From the NCBI GenBank assembly GCA_003526375.1, contig DPDG01000074.1, positions 1 through 64,000 on the forward strand: a stretch of DNA of 64,000 nucleotides, written 5' to 3'. Below the pieces are notes generated by a model that was not told where the DNA came from, made no database searches, and saw only the letters and a list, made by a program, of their open reading frames with translations. The position numbers were made by a program, and so were the translations under genes. Positions 15,886 to 24,582 of the stretch are shown piece by piece; position 1 is the stretch's first letter; each line of letters begins with the position of its first letter. Origin of the DNA: Lentisphaeria bacterium. GTDB taxonomy: Bacteria > Verrucomicrobiota > Lentisphaeria > Victivallales > UBA1829.

Positions 15886-18162
15886 ATGCGTTCAGATCAC
15901 AATAACCAGGCAAATGAAATTGCCGCTGCGGATTCCGGGCACAATTTCGGAACCTTTTACGGAGTTGTTTTACCATCCATATTGACAATGCTCGGAGCAA
16001 TTATGTTCCTTCGCGTCAATTATATTACCGGAAGAGCAGGCCTGATTTACTCCCTGATCATTCTTGCAGTTGCAATCAGCATCGTCATGGCGACGGCGCT
16101 TTCCATCTCCGCAATTTCATCCAATACGCCGGTCAAAGGCGGCGGTGTCTACTTCCTGATCTCCCGCACTCTCGGCCCCGGGTTCGGGGGTTCCATCGGA
16201 GTGACGCTGTTCCTTGCGCAGGGGATCTCCATCCCTTTCAACATTCTCGGTTTTGCCGAAGCCGTATGCAGCGACTTTCCCTCTGCGGCATCCTATTATC
16301 TGGTGATCGCGCTGGCTACCGGACTGATTCTGGGAATCATCACTTTCACCGGCGCGGATCTCGCGATGAAGTTTCAGGTCTTGATTTTCATTGCACTCGG
16401 CATCGGTATCCTGACCATGTTCGCCGGAGCATTGATCCATGTCAGCCCGGAGACTTTTCAGGCAAATCTGGAGCCGGTGCAGGGCGCCCGTTTCGGGCGC
16501 CTTTTCGCTGTATTTTTCCCCGCCGTGACCGGTATCATGGCAGGCGTGAATATGTCCGGCGACCTGAAGAACCCGTCCAAATCAATTCCCCGCGGGATTA
16601 TTATAACGATCCTGCTGGGAGGCGGGCTTTACCTGCTCGAATTTCTGCTTTACGGCGCGGCATTCAACCGTGACGACCTGATGCAGAATCCTTATAAGAT
16701 CATCGTGGACAATGCCCCGTTCGGTACGGGGTATCTGATCACTCTCGGCGTGATCGCGGCGACGATTTCAACTGCGCTGGGGCTGTTCGTCTGTGCGCCC
16801 CGTGTGCTTCAGGCACTTGCCAAAGACAGCATTTTTCCGCAGCTTTCGGGTCTTGCCAAAGGTCATGGCGTGCATAACGAGCCCCGCCGCGCAACTCTGG
16901 TCCTGGTAATCATCACGATCGCGATCCTGCTCTGGGGCGGGTTGGAGGGATTGAGCCCCACCGGCATGAGTACAGGCATGAATATGGTTGCGGAAATCGC
17001 ATCCATGTGCTTCCTGCTGACCTACGCGATGGTGAATCTTGCGGCTTTCGTGGAGTCCTACGGCGCCAATCCCTCGTTCCGCCCGCGCTTCCGCTTTTTC
17101 CACTGGTCGATTGCGATGTACGGCTTTGTCGCCTGTATTCTGGTAGCCTTTTATATAGATTATATTGCGGCAACTGCCGCCCTGGTGATTGCCTGGGGGC
17201 TTTTCCTGTATATCAAACACCGTCAGTTCGAGGTGGATTTCGGGGATGCCCGCCGCGGTTTTCTCTATTCAAGAATCCGTATGAACCTCTATAAACTTGC
17301 GCGGACGCCGGTTCATCCGAAAAACTGGCGCCCCACGATGGTGATTCTCTCAAGCCGTCCCGAAATGCAGTTCTACATGCCCTACTTCGCAACAATGCTG
17401 GAATCCGACCGCGGCATTATCTCCATGGTTCAGTTCGTGGAATGCCGGGTGGACAGCGATGCGTTCGGCATGCGCGATCAATACCGGAAACAACTTGCCG
17501 GAATTCTGGAACAGCATGAGATTTACAGTGTGTTTCCCGAGGTTGTGGTCTGCAAGGATTTCGACAAGGCGCTCTATATTTTTCTCCAGTCACATCTGGT
17601 CGGTCCGTTGAAACCAAACATCGTAATGATGGGATTTCCGGACAATGAGGAGCGGATTGATCAGAACATCAGGCATATCCGCACCATCCAGACCCTTCAC
17701 ATGAGCTGTGTCATGATGCATAATTTCGACCGTTACCGGCGGCTGCTCCGCCGTGTTGTCCGAGGGCGTGTGGACATCTGGTGGCGCGGCACCAACAACA
17801 TCTCGCTGATGCTGATTCTCGCCAATCTTCTGGTGAACGATCCGCTGTGGCAAGGGACAACCCTGCGCATTCTGCGGGTGGCGGAAACGGAAAAGGAAGC
17901 CGGGGAGCTGCGCGATGAGCTGGAGGGCATTGTGGAATCCGCCCGAATCAAAGCGGATACCTGCGTCTTCGTGACGGCGGAGCCGTTTTACCTGGTTCTG
18001 CGCAGGGAATCCGCAGATGCCTCCGCGATTTTCATCGGTCTCTGCCCCCCGGATTCAGATGAGGAGTTCCATAAAATCTTCCAGCGGTTCAATATCATGC
18101 TGGATGGAATGGCTCCAGCGTTCGTCGTCACATCTTCCGGCGGCGCGGATCTGCGGGCATAA
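15886..18162 (+). CDS. SLC12-like cation-chloride cotransporter / amino acid permease (APC superfamily)
   Basis: This 758-residue protein has about twelve membrane helices over residues 25-490, opening with FGTFYGVVLPSILTMLGAIMF and NTPVKGGGVYFLISRTLGPGFGGSIG. These match the first helices of bacterial SLC12 (Na-K-Cl cotransporter-like) permeases. A soluble cytoplasmic C-terminal domain of about 260 residues follows, as in SLC12 proteins and unlike short amino acid permeases. The start at 15886 has GGGAG nine bases upstream; an ATG at 15877 is also possible. Transported ions or amino acids cannot be fixed from sequence. Direct repeats shared with the divergent regulator suggest control by it. 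Confidence 0.82.
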   Translation: MRSDHNNQANEIAAADSGHNFGTFYGVVLPSILTMLGAIMFLRVNYITGRAGLIYSLIILAVAISIVMATALSISAISSNTPVKGGGVYFLISRTLGPGFGGSIGVTLFLAQGISIPFNILGFAEAVCSDFPSAASYYLVIALATGLILGIITFTGADLAMKFQVLIFIALGIGILTMFAGALIHVSPETFQANLEPVQGARFGRLFAVFFPAVTGIMAGVNMSGDLKNPSKSIPRGIIITILLGGGLYLLEFLLYGAAFNRDDLMQNPYKIIVDNAPFGTGYLITLGVIAATISTALGLFVCAPRVLQALAKDSIFPQLSGLAKGHGVHNEPRRATLVLVIITIAILLWGGLEGLSPTGMSTGMNMVAEIASMCFLLTYAMVNLAAFVESYGANPSFRPRFRFFHWSIAMYGFVACILVAFYIDYIAATAALVIAWGLFLYIKHRQFEVDFGDARRGFLYSRIRMNLYKLARTPVHPKNWRPTMVILSSRPEMQFYMPYFATMLESDRGIISMVQFVECRVDSDAFGMRDQYRKQLAGILEQHEIYSVFPEVVVCKDFDKALYIFLQSHLVGPLKPNIVMMGFPDNEERIDQNIRHIRTIQTLHMSCVMMHNFDRYRRLLRRVVRGRVDIWWRGTNNISLMLILANLLVNDPLWQGTTLRILRVAETEKEAGELRDELEGIVESARIKADTCVFVTAEPFYLVLRRESADASAIFIGLCPPDSDEEFHKIFQRFNIMLDGMAPAFVVTSSGGADLRA

Positions 18163-18165
18163 CCT

Positions 18166-18183
18166 GTTCCGGCGCAGCGGAAC
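18166..18183. terminator. short convergent hairpin between transporter and secreted-protein gene
   Basis: GTTCC (18166-18170) and GGAAC (18179-18183) enclose GGCGCAGC, followed by TATTT. Weak candidate terminator in the 20-base convergent gap; it overlaps the end of the minus-strand gene by a base. Confidence 0.3.
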
Positions 18184-18842
18184 TATTTCAAAGGTTGAGA
18201 ATCCGGTTTATCGGGGACAAATTCCACTTTCTCGAAGAATTCACGGCAGACCGCCTCCAGAAACTTCAGGGCATTCGCCTTTTCGGAAGTAATCTCGCGG
18301 GAATACGTCACGCGGAGTTTCACAATCCTTGAACCGACAGGAAAAATCACGAGTTCTGAAAAAAACGGGTCCTCTCCGATCGAAAAGGAAAAAGAACAGC
18401 GCCTGCCGACAAGGTCGGAAGCCAGCATCTGTCTTTTCACAATCTCATCCGGCACTTTCATGGTGAATTCTTCAAGAACAGCGATCTCCCCCAAAGGAAC
18501 GCTTTTACCGGTCAGGTGCGCGATATTCCCCTTGACCTCGTCATAATGTTTCCGCCACTGCTCCGCACTCAAATTCACAGTTTTCAAGTCCAGGGCGTAA
18601 ATATAGACATCCGCCGACGAACCATAGTCATTCGCGTAACGGATCACTGTCCCATAATAAGGATTCAGATTTTTCGTGACGTTTGTTTTGGCGAAAGAAC
18701 CGATACGGGCGGGAAACACGGCTCCCGTCGCATCGTCCGCATAAGGGGTCTCCTTCGGCAGACTCACAACGTCCTGCGCCTCTGCAAAGGAAAACGCGGA
18801 AACTAAAAGCGCCGTCAGGCAAACCAAAGTTCTTGTATTCAT
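18183..18842 (-). CDS. secreted protein of unknown function
   Basis: This 219-residue protein has a clear signal peptide (residues 1-22, cleavage after AEA). I do not recognise a named domain in the mature part, which is a mixed alpha/beta sequence with IRYANDYGSSADVYIYALD near its middle and a strongly polar C terminus. It begins three bases after the argH stop codon, so it is probably translated from the argH transcript. That pairing has no obvious metabolic meaning. It is likely periplasmic. Confidence 0.75.
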   Translation of the reverse strand: MNTRTLVCLTALLVSAFSFAEAQDVVSLPKETPYADDATGAVFPARIGSFAKTNVTKNLNPYYGTVIRYANDYGSSADVYIYALDLKTVNLSAEQWRKHYDEVKGNIAHLTGKSVPLGEIAVLEEFTMKVPDEIVKRQMLASDLVGRRCSFSFSIGEDPFFSELVIFPVGSRIVKLRVTYSREITSEKANALKFLEAVCREFFEKVEFVPDKPDSQPLK

Positions 18843-18845
18843 CTC

Positions 18846-20234
18846 TTATTTTCCGTTTTCCGGTCCGGCAAGCTCTTTCTTCCAGAATTCAATCTGAGAG
18901 GCAACCTGCTGAAAGCCGGTACCCCCGAATACCTCGCGCCCGGCGACAGCGTTCTCCGCGGAAAAGACATGAAGCATCGCTTCATCCGCTTCCGGGAAAA
19001 CACTTTTCATTTCCTCAAGCGTCACCTCGTTCAAAGCCTTGTTATGCTCTGCGGCAAAGCGGACCAGCGCCCCGACTTTATGATGCGCGTGGCGGAACGG
19101 AACTCCCTTGCGGACAAGCTCCTCCGCAAGATCGGTCGCCATGAGCCCCGGATCGGAAGCAGCCTGTGCCATGCGTTCGGGAAACACTTTCATTGTTTCG
19201 ATCATGTGCGGATAGACGGAAAGAATCGCGTTGACTGTATCGATCGCGTCGAAAAGCCCTTCCTTGTCCTCCTGCAAATCGCGGTTGTAGGTCAGCGGCA
19301 GCCCTTTGCAGATCGTCAGGATCGACATCAACGCACCGTAGACACGTCCCGTCTTGCCGCGGGAAATCTCCGCGATATCGGGGTTTTTCTTCTGCGGCAT
19401 CAGGCTTGACCCGGTGCAGAAGGCGTCGGACAGCATGATGAAGGAAAATTCCTGCGACATCCAGAGAATGATATCCTCGGAAAGACGCGAAATATTCATA
19501 GCGAAGATCGCAAGCGCCGCCAGCACCTCGCATGTGAAGTCGCGGGAGGCGACGGCATCCATACTGTTCCGCGTCATGGACGGAAAATTCAGTTTTTTGC
19601 GCACGAACTCACGGTCAATGGGGAGCGTCGTCCCCGCAATCGCGCCGGAACCGAGCGGAAGCACGTTCAGACGCTTGCGTGCGTCAAGCAGGCGCCCGCA
19701 GTCACGGTCCAGCATCTCGACATAAGCCAGCAGATGATGCGCGAACAACACAGGCTGGGCATGCTGCAGATGCGTAAAACCGGGCAGAATGGTCCTTTTG
19801 TTCGCCTCCGCCTGCGCAACCAGCGCCTTCTGAAGGGAACGGATGCCGTCCACCAGATGAAGAATCTCGTCGCGCAGATAAAGCCGGATGTCAAGGTTCA
19901 CCTGATCGTTGCGGCTGCGGGCGGTATGGACACGCGCGCCTTCGTCGCCGAGCATTTTGATCAGTTCGGACTCGATGTGCATGTGAATGTCTTCGAGTTC
20001 CACCTGATATTTGAAGTCGCCGGCTTCGATCTTTCCGCAGATCTCGTCAAGCCTGGCGCAGATCGCCTCCGCGGACGCCTGCGGGATAATCCCGGATGCG
20101 CCGAGCATGAGCGCATGCGCCTTGCTGCCTTCGATATCGTGCTTATATAAACGTTTGTCGTAAGAAATCGACTGTGTAAAATCACGGACGCATTTTTCCG
20201 CGTCCTGTGCAAATCTTCCGCCCCAGAGAGCCAT
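18846..20234 (-). CDS. argH: argininosuccinate lyase
   Basis: This 462-residue cytosolic enzyme splits argininosuccinate into arginine and fumarate, the last step of arginine synthesis. The fumarase/aspartase superfamily signature GSSLMPQKKNPD is intact, preceded by ALWGGRF at the N terminus and HTARSRNDQ in the substrate-binding region. Length is typical. The start at 20234 matches the conserved N terminus; a longer in-frame reading adds 25 residues without support. No other arginine genes are near. The downstream secreted-protein gene begins three bases after its stop. Confidence 0.97.
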   Translation of the reverse strand: MALWGGRFAQDAEKCVRDFTQSISYDKRLYKHDIEGSKAHALMLGASGIIPQASAEAICARLDEICGKIEAGDFKYQVELEDIHMHIESELIKMLGDEGARVHTARSRNDQVNLDIRLYLRDEILHLVDGIRSLQKALVAQAEANKRTILPGFTHLQHAQPVLFAHHLLAYVEMLDRDCGRLLDARKRLNVLPLGSGAIAGTTLPIDREFVRKKLNFPSMTRNSMDAVASRDFTCEVLAALAIFAMNISRLSEDIILWMSQEFSFIMLSDAFCTGSSLMPQKKNPDIAEISRGKTGRVYGALMSILTICKGLPLTYNRDLQEDKEGLFDAIDTVNAILSVYPHMIETMKVFPERMAQAASDPGLMATDLAEELVRKGVPFRHAHHKVGALVRFAAEHNKALNEVTLEEMKSVFPEADEAMLHVFSAENAVAGREVFGGTGFQQVASQIEFWKKELAGPENGK

Positions 20235-20348
20235 GGCATCACCTTTCGTTAATTGTTTGCAACTGAAAATATAGCACGTCATCGGCTCCTCTGAAAGAGG
20301 AAAATCCAAAAAAACTCAACAAAAGAATTTTTTTTTCGCCGCAAATCC

Positions 20349-20376
20349 TTGCTTTCATAAAAGAAACTGCTATATT
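20349..20376 (+). promoter_or_regulatory. promoter of the TRL-like lipoprotein gene
   Basis: TTGCTT (20349-20354), 16 bases, TATATT (20371-20376), with AAGGAGA at 20401-20407 before the ATG at 20414. Confidence 0.5.
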
Positions 20377-20413
20377 CTCAGGTAATCTAATCAAAACAAT
20401 AAGGAGACTTATT

Positions 20414-20737
20414 ATGAAAGTATGGAAAAAAGCGCTTATTTTCACCGCATCAATTCTGGCTACCGCAGTGATCACGGGCTGTGCCACACCGCTTCCGCTC
20501 GGAGTCATCTACACGAAAGTCACTCTCCCCGGCGCAGTCGGCAACAGTGAACTCCAGTATTCCAAGACCGGAACCGCAAAATGCTACAGCATCATCGGCT
20601 GCTTCGCCAGCGGCGACGCCTCCATCAATGCGGCATGCAAAAACGGCGGCATCACGAAAGTTTCCTGGGTCAGCTACAGTGTCAACAACTTCCTCGGCAC
20701 CTATGCGACCTACACGACAACGGTTTACGGAGACTGA
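20414..20737 (+). CDS. TRL-like family lipoprotein
   Basis: This 107-residue protein has a lipoprotein signal peptide with the lipobox VITGC (Cys about residue 23). The mature part begins ATPLPLGVIYTKVTLPG and contains GTAKCYSIIGCFASGDASINAACKNGGI, the core of the TRL family of small bacterial lipoproteins found near tRNA-Leu genes in some organisms. It should be anchored in a membrane facing the periplasm. The function of the family is unknown. Monocistronic with its own promoter, ribosome-binding site and terminator. Confidence 0.85.
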   Translation: MKVWKKALIFTASILATAVITGCATPLPLGVIYTKVTLPGAVGNSELQYSKTGTAKCYSIIGCFASGDASINAACKNGGITKVSWVSYSVNNFLGTYATYTTTVYGD

Positions 20738-20769
20738 TCCGGCCTGACCGTTTTTTCATGTAATACAAG

Positions 20770-20803
20770 ACGGGCGCGCCGTTGCGGAAGCGTCCGTTTT
20801 TTT
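20770..20803 (+). terminator. terminator after the TRL-like lipoprotein gene
   Basis: ACGGGCGC (20770-20777) pairs with GCGTCCGT (20790-20797) with one G-T pair, followed by seven T. It lies 14 bases before the prmC start. Confidence 0.82.
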
Positions 20804-20816
20804 ATGTGCGGGAACT

Positions 20817-21659
20817 ATGAATCTGGAAGATTTTCAAAAAGAGCTTGAAGCGGAATTCAAACGCAACCGGTTTGAATCTCCGGAACTTGAAAGCGCCTAC
20901 ATCGTATCGGAAATCACCTCGGTTCCTTATATTGAGCTTCCGCTCAACAGAAAGCGCAGGCTGACGGAGAGTGAAATACGGAAAGGGCGCCGTTTTCTGG
21001 CACGTCGTCTTGCAAATGAACCGTTCCAATATATTTTCGGATGGACGCAGTTCCGTTTTCTGGATTTGAAGATTGGACGGGGAGCCCTGATTCCGCGTCC
21101 GGAGACGGAGATGCTGCCGGATCTGCTCGGCGGATATCTGAAACACGGCGCAAGCGTCTGCGAACTGGGAACCGGTTCCGGCGCAATTTCTCTCGCACTC
21201 GCTTCGGAGCGTCCCGACCTTGAAGTATGGGGCTCGGAATTGTCCGGGGAAGCATTCCGCTGGTCCGAGCGGAACCGCATGGAACAGTCGCTCGCAAATG
21301 TCCGTTTTTTTCAAGGGTCTCTGTTTGAACCGTTCGGGGGAAAAAAGTTCGATGCAGTCGTCGCAAACCTGCCTTACATTGCAAACTCCGAGCATGAAAC
21401 TCTGCCCCCGAACGTGCGTGACTACGAACCGCATGAAGCTCTTTTTGCAGACGATGACGGATTTGCCCTGATTGAGCAGGCAATTCAGGAGGCGCCGCGA
21501 CACCTGAAAGAATGCTCGGCGCTGTTTTTCGAACTCGGCGAGGAGCAGGGTTCCCGCGCTCTGGACTGCGCCGGGCGAACCGGATTCTTCACGCGTGCGG
21601 CAATTCTTCATGATATGTATGAAGTTCCCCGCTTTCTTGCGGCATACAGGGAACGATAA
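20817..21659 (+). CDS. prmC: peptide chain release factor N5-glutamine methyltransferase
   Basis: This 280-residue SAM-dependent methyltransferase modifies the GGQ glutamine of release factors RF1 and RF2. An N-terminal helical domain (about 1-90) contains the RRLANEPFQYIFG segment. The methyltransferase domain has motif I ELGTGSGAISLALA and the catalytic N-x-P-Y motif as NLPYI, where NPPY is more common. Length matches PrmC/HemK. No prfA lies beside it, although the two often pair. It follows a terminator closely, so its promoter is not obvious. Confidence 0.9.
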   Translation: MNLEDFQKELEAEFKRNRFESPELESAYIVSEITSVPYIELPLNRKRRLTESEIRKGRRFLARRLANEPFQYIFGWTQFRFLDLKIGRGALIPRPETEMLPDLLGGYLKHGASVCELGTGSGAISLALASERPDLEVWGSELSGEAFRWSERNRMEQSLANVRFFQGSLFEPFGGKKFDAVVANLPYIANSEHETLPPNVRDYEPHEALFADDDGFALIEQAIQEAPRHLKECSALFFELGEEQGSRALDCAGRTGFFTRAAILHDMYEVPRFLAAYRER

Positions 21660-21830
21660 TTTTCCGGCTCTTGAAATCTCCGCAGCACGGACATGCCATT
21701 CATTCCGTTGCAGAATCCGCGAATTTACCTGCGGCACGTACTGCCGGCAGAGGGATTTCTACGATGCTCTGAAAACCCGACCGACCGCTCTTGACACGGG
21801 AATGTGAAATCTGCGGGGCATACTTGCCGT

Positions 21831-21918
21831 ATCTTTTGTATTTTTTTGTATTTTTTAATAATTCCCTATTGACAAACACTCCGTTATCGCTTATAATTAA
21901 AGAGAAGATACAAAAGAT
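21831..21918 (+). promoter_or_regulatory. consensus promoter bracketed by TTTTGTAT operator-like repeats, ahead of the GntR-GH38 operon
   Basis: TTGACA (21869-21874), 17 bases, TATAAT (21892-21897) is a perfect sigma70 promoter. TTTTGTAT occurs at 21834-21841 and again at 21844-21851, ten bases apart (one helical turn), and inverted as ATACAAAA at 21908-21915. The outer copies extend to an 11-bp perfect inverted repeat (21831-21841 and 21908-21918). TTGTA/TACAA half-sites resemble those of AraR-type GntR regulators, so the downstream fusion protein is the likely ligand of these sites (inference). Confidence 0.7.
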
Positions 21919-21937
21919 TACAACCAATGGAGCAGAG

Positions 21938-24562
21938 ATGAGCCTGACGACTTCACCGACAAAACGGCAGCAGGTAATCAATGAGATTACAGAAAATATC
22001 CGGCGCGGCATCCTGGAACCCGGCACACGTCTTGCCACGGTAAGGGATATGTCCGCCCATTTCGATGTCAGCCTTTCCGTAATTCAAAACGCATTGCGCG
22101 AACTGACGGACAACGGATTCGTGGAGTGCAGAGGCGCAAGCGGATTCTACGTCAGGGAAACTCCGGCGGAATCGCCTGCAAACAAAAAGATACATAAAAA
22201 TACCAGAGAAAGAATCTTTCTCTCCGCGCTTCACCATTCCGATCTGGTCTGGCGCTACCCTTATGGAGAATATGAAAAGATACGTGAAGAACAGCTCGAA
22301 CACCTTCTGAAGCTTGCCGGAAAATACAAACAGTTTCATTTCTGCGTGGAACAGGCGGAAATTCTGCGCGTATATCTGCGGAAGCATCCGGAAGACCTGA
22401 GACACTTCAAGGCGCTTCTGAAAGAAGGGCGTTTCGAGTATTTCGGCGGTCTCAGCATTCCCGATCTGAACCTGATTTCCGGAGAATCCATTGTCCGCAA
22501 TCTGCTGCTCGGACGCGAATACTACAAGGAAACATTCGGGCAGGAACCGGAAATCGCGTGCATGACCGACGCATTCGGAATGTGCGCACAACTGCCCCAG
22601 ATTCTTGTCCGGTGCGGTTATCGTTACCTGCTTCCCGGGCGCATGCCGAACAAACCGCAGGAAATTCCATCCAACGGCCCTTTCCACTGGCATGGACTGG
22701 ATGAAACGGCAATCCTCACAGCACACAGCACTGCGGAGATTACACATCTCGGCTATGAATGCAACGTGCCGGTTCTGCGCGAATACGAAAGCCAGCTTGC
22801 ACGCGGTATTTCCTCGCTGAAATATCTGGAAGGCAATGCACTGGTGCATTATATGACGGAGGAAGGCAAAATCGAAGAAGACCTTTTCTGGATCATCGAA
22901 GCCGTCAACAGAACCCCCGGCCGCCTTGTGGAGTTCGGAAGAAATCTTGATTACTTCAGACTTGCCGCGGAGGCTCCCCTGCCCTCTTATCACGGGGAGT
23001 TCAACCCGACCTTTTCCGGCTGTTACACCACCCGCATTTCCGTAAAACAGAAACTTCGCAAAGCGGAAAATCTGCTTCTTTCCGCAGAGACCGCAGACCT
23101 GTTTTCCAACACTGAAAATGATTGGAAACCATTGTGGGACAAACTCATTTCCGCACAGTTCCACGATGCCGCATGCGGCTGCCACACCGATGCCGCCAAT
23201 GTGGAGATCATGGAAAAACTCACGTCCGTCATAGAAGAAACGGAGGAGAAATTCACAGCTCCGTCCGCCGGACGGTTCTCAATCTGCAACTTCAATCAGC
23301 TCAAGGGCCCTCATCTGATCTGCGGCGATATCGCACCTCAGGAAGTTCCGGTGCAGGAAGATGGGGGAAAATATTATTTTGTGCAGGAACTTCCCTCCTG
23401 CGGCATCCGGAACTTTCAGGGGGGCAGACCGCAGACAGCCACGGTCAGAAAATGCAAGGCACACTTCAAGACAGATTTCTTTGAGGCGGATTTCTCCACA
23501 CCGTCCCCGGCGATCCGCAATCTGGCGGGGGAAACTGTCTTCCGGGAGAAAGGCTTCGGAGAAATCCTGATCCGCTCCGATTACGGCACCATGTGGACAG
23601 AAAAATTCACGGGGAAATACCACGGCAGCCATTTCCAGCGGGAAACGGTCACGGAAATCACGGAAGGACCGGTCTTCATCAAGGCGGTTACGGAGGGGGA
23701 GGTTCTGCCGGAACAGCCGGACGCGGGCAATCTGGGGTCTCACTGGCCCGGCTTCCGGTCGCTGACGTTCCGCAAGGAGTACCTTTTCCCGAAACATCTG
23801 GATCATTTCAGGATGAAAGTCATGCTGGAGTGGCAGGGAAACAATACGAAAATCAGCATCCGTTTCCCTCTGAATCTGAAACCTGCCGAAGCGATGGAAA
23901 CTTATGAAGTCCCTTTCGGAAGTATTGTTCGCAAACCTTATTTCGAGGTCAGGCAGGAAAACGAAAACAGCCTGAAACAACTTGCCCGGAACAGTGATTA
24001 CGATTCAGCACGCGGCGACTGGCCCGCCTTGAACTGGGTCAATTACAGCGACCACCGGAAAGGACTGACACTCGCCAACAACGGAACGCCGGGGCATCAG
24101 CTTGTCAACGGCGACATTCTCGTGAGCCTGCTCCGCAGCGGGACAAACGTCAAAGACGGCTGCATGGTCCCGCAGGAGGGAAGTTTTGAGAACGGACGTC
24201 ACGAGTTCGAATTTGCGTTCCGCACCCATTCTCCGCGGGAAATGGAAAAGGCGGTCGAACTCGGGCAAATGCTCAACCGTCCCCCGCGCATCTGCGGTTC
24301 CTTTCCGGAATCAGGTTCTCTCCTCGATTGGGACGCCTCCAACATCGTTCTCTCGTCAATGCGGAAAACGGAAGAAGGTTTTTCAGTCCGTCTCTATGAA
24401 TCTCTCGGGGCGGAAACAACCATCCAGTTGCGGAAATCAAATAGGATTCTGCATATATTCGAAGCAGAGATGTCAGGGAAAATCCGTTCGGAACTTCCAA
24501 ACTTGCAAATTACTTTCCACCCGTTTGAGATTAAGACTTTTTATTGCCAATATCACTCATAA
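21938..24562 (+). CDS. GntR-type winged helix fused to GH38 alpha-mannosidase
   Basis: This 874-residue protein begins with a complete GntR DNA-binding domain (about residues 8-74: IRRGILEPGTRL, DVSLSVIQNALRELTDNGFV). After about 20 linker residues, a GH38 catalytic region follows: HHSDLVW with zinc ligands H100 and D102, FGGLSIPDLN, MTDAFG with the expected nucleophile D211, and QFHDAACG with H409. The C-terminal half resembles the GH38 beta-sandwich domains. There is no signal peptide or membrane span, so it is cytosolic and DNA-associated. The start at 21938 has GGAGC at 21928-21932. It leads a four-gene operon behind a promoter with repeated operator-like sites. Possible roles are a mannoside-sensing enzyme-regulator or a dead-enzyme sensor; the visible active-site residues are intact. 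Confidence 0.85.
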   Translation: MSLTTSPTKRQQVINEITENIRRGILEPGTRLATVRDMSAHFDVSLSVIQNALRELTDNGFVECRGASGFYVRETPAESPANKKIHKNTRERIFLSALHHSDLVWRYPYGEYEKIREEQLEHLLKLAGKYKQFHFCVEQAEILRVYLRKHPEDLRHFKALLKEGRFEYFGGLSIPDLNLISGESIVRNLLLGREYYKETFGQEPEIACMTDAFGMCAQLPQILVRCGYRYLLPGRMPNKPQEIPSNGPFHWHGLDETAILTAHSTAEITHLGYECNVPVLREYESQLARGISSLKYLEGNALVHYMTEEGKIEEDLFWIIEAVNRTPGRLVEFGRNLDYFRLAAEAPLPSYHGEFNPTFSGCYTTRISVKQKLRKAENLLLSAETADLFSNTENDWKPLWDKLISAQFHDAACGCHTDAANVEIMEKLTSVIEETEEKFTAPSAGRFSICNFNQLKGPHLICGDIAPQEVPVQEDGGKYYFVQELPSCGIRNFQGGRPQTATVRKCKAHFKTDFFEADFSTPSPAIRNLAGETVFREKGFGEILIRSDYGTMWTEKFTGKYHGSHFQRETVTEITEGPVFIKAVTEGEVLPEQPDAGNLGSHWPGFRSLTFRKEYLFPKHLDHFRMKVMLEWQGNNTKISIRFPLNLKPAEAMETYEVPFGSIVRKPYFEVRQENENSLKQLARNSDYDSARGDWPALNWVNYSDHRKGLTLANNGTPGHQLVNGDILVSLLRSGTNVKDGCMVPQEGSFENGRHEFEFAFRTHSPREMEKAVELGQMLNRPPRICGSFPESGSLLDWDASNIVLSSMRKTEEGFSVRLYESLGAETTIQLRKSNRILHIFEAEMSGKIRSELPNLQITFHPFEIKTFYCQYHS

Positions 24563-24582
24563 CACAACAGGAGGAAAAAACA

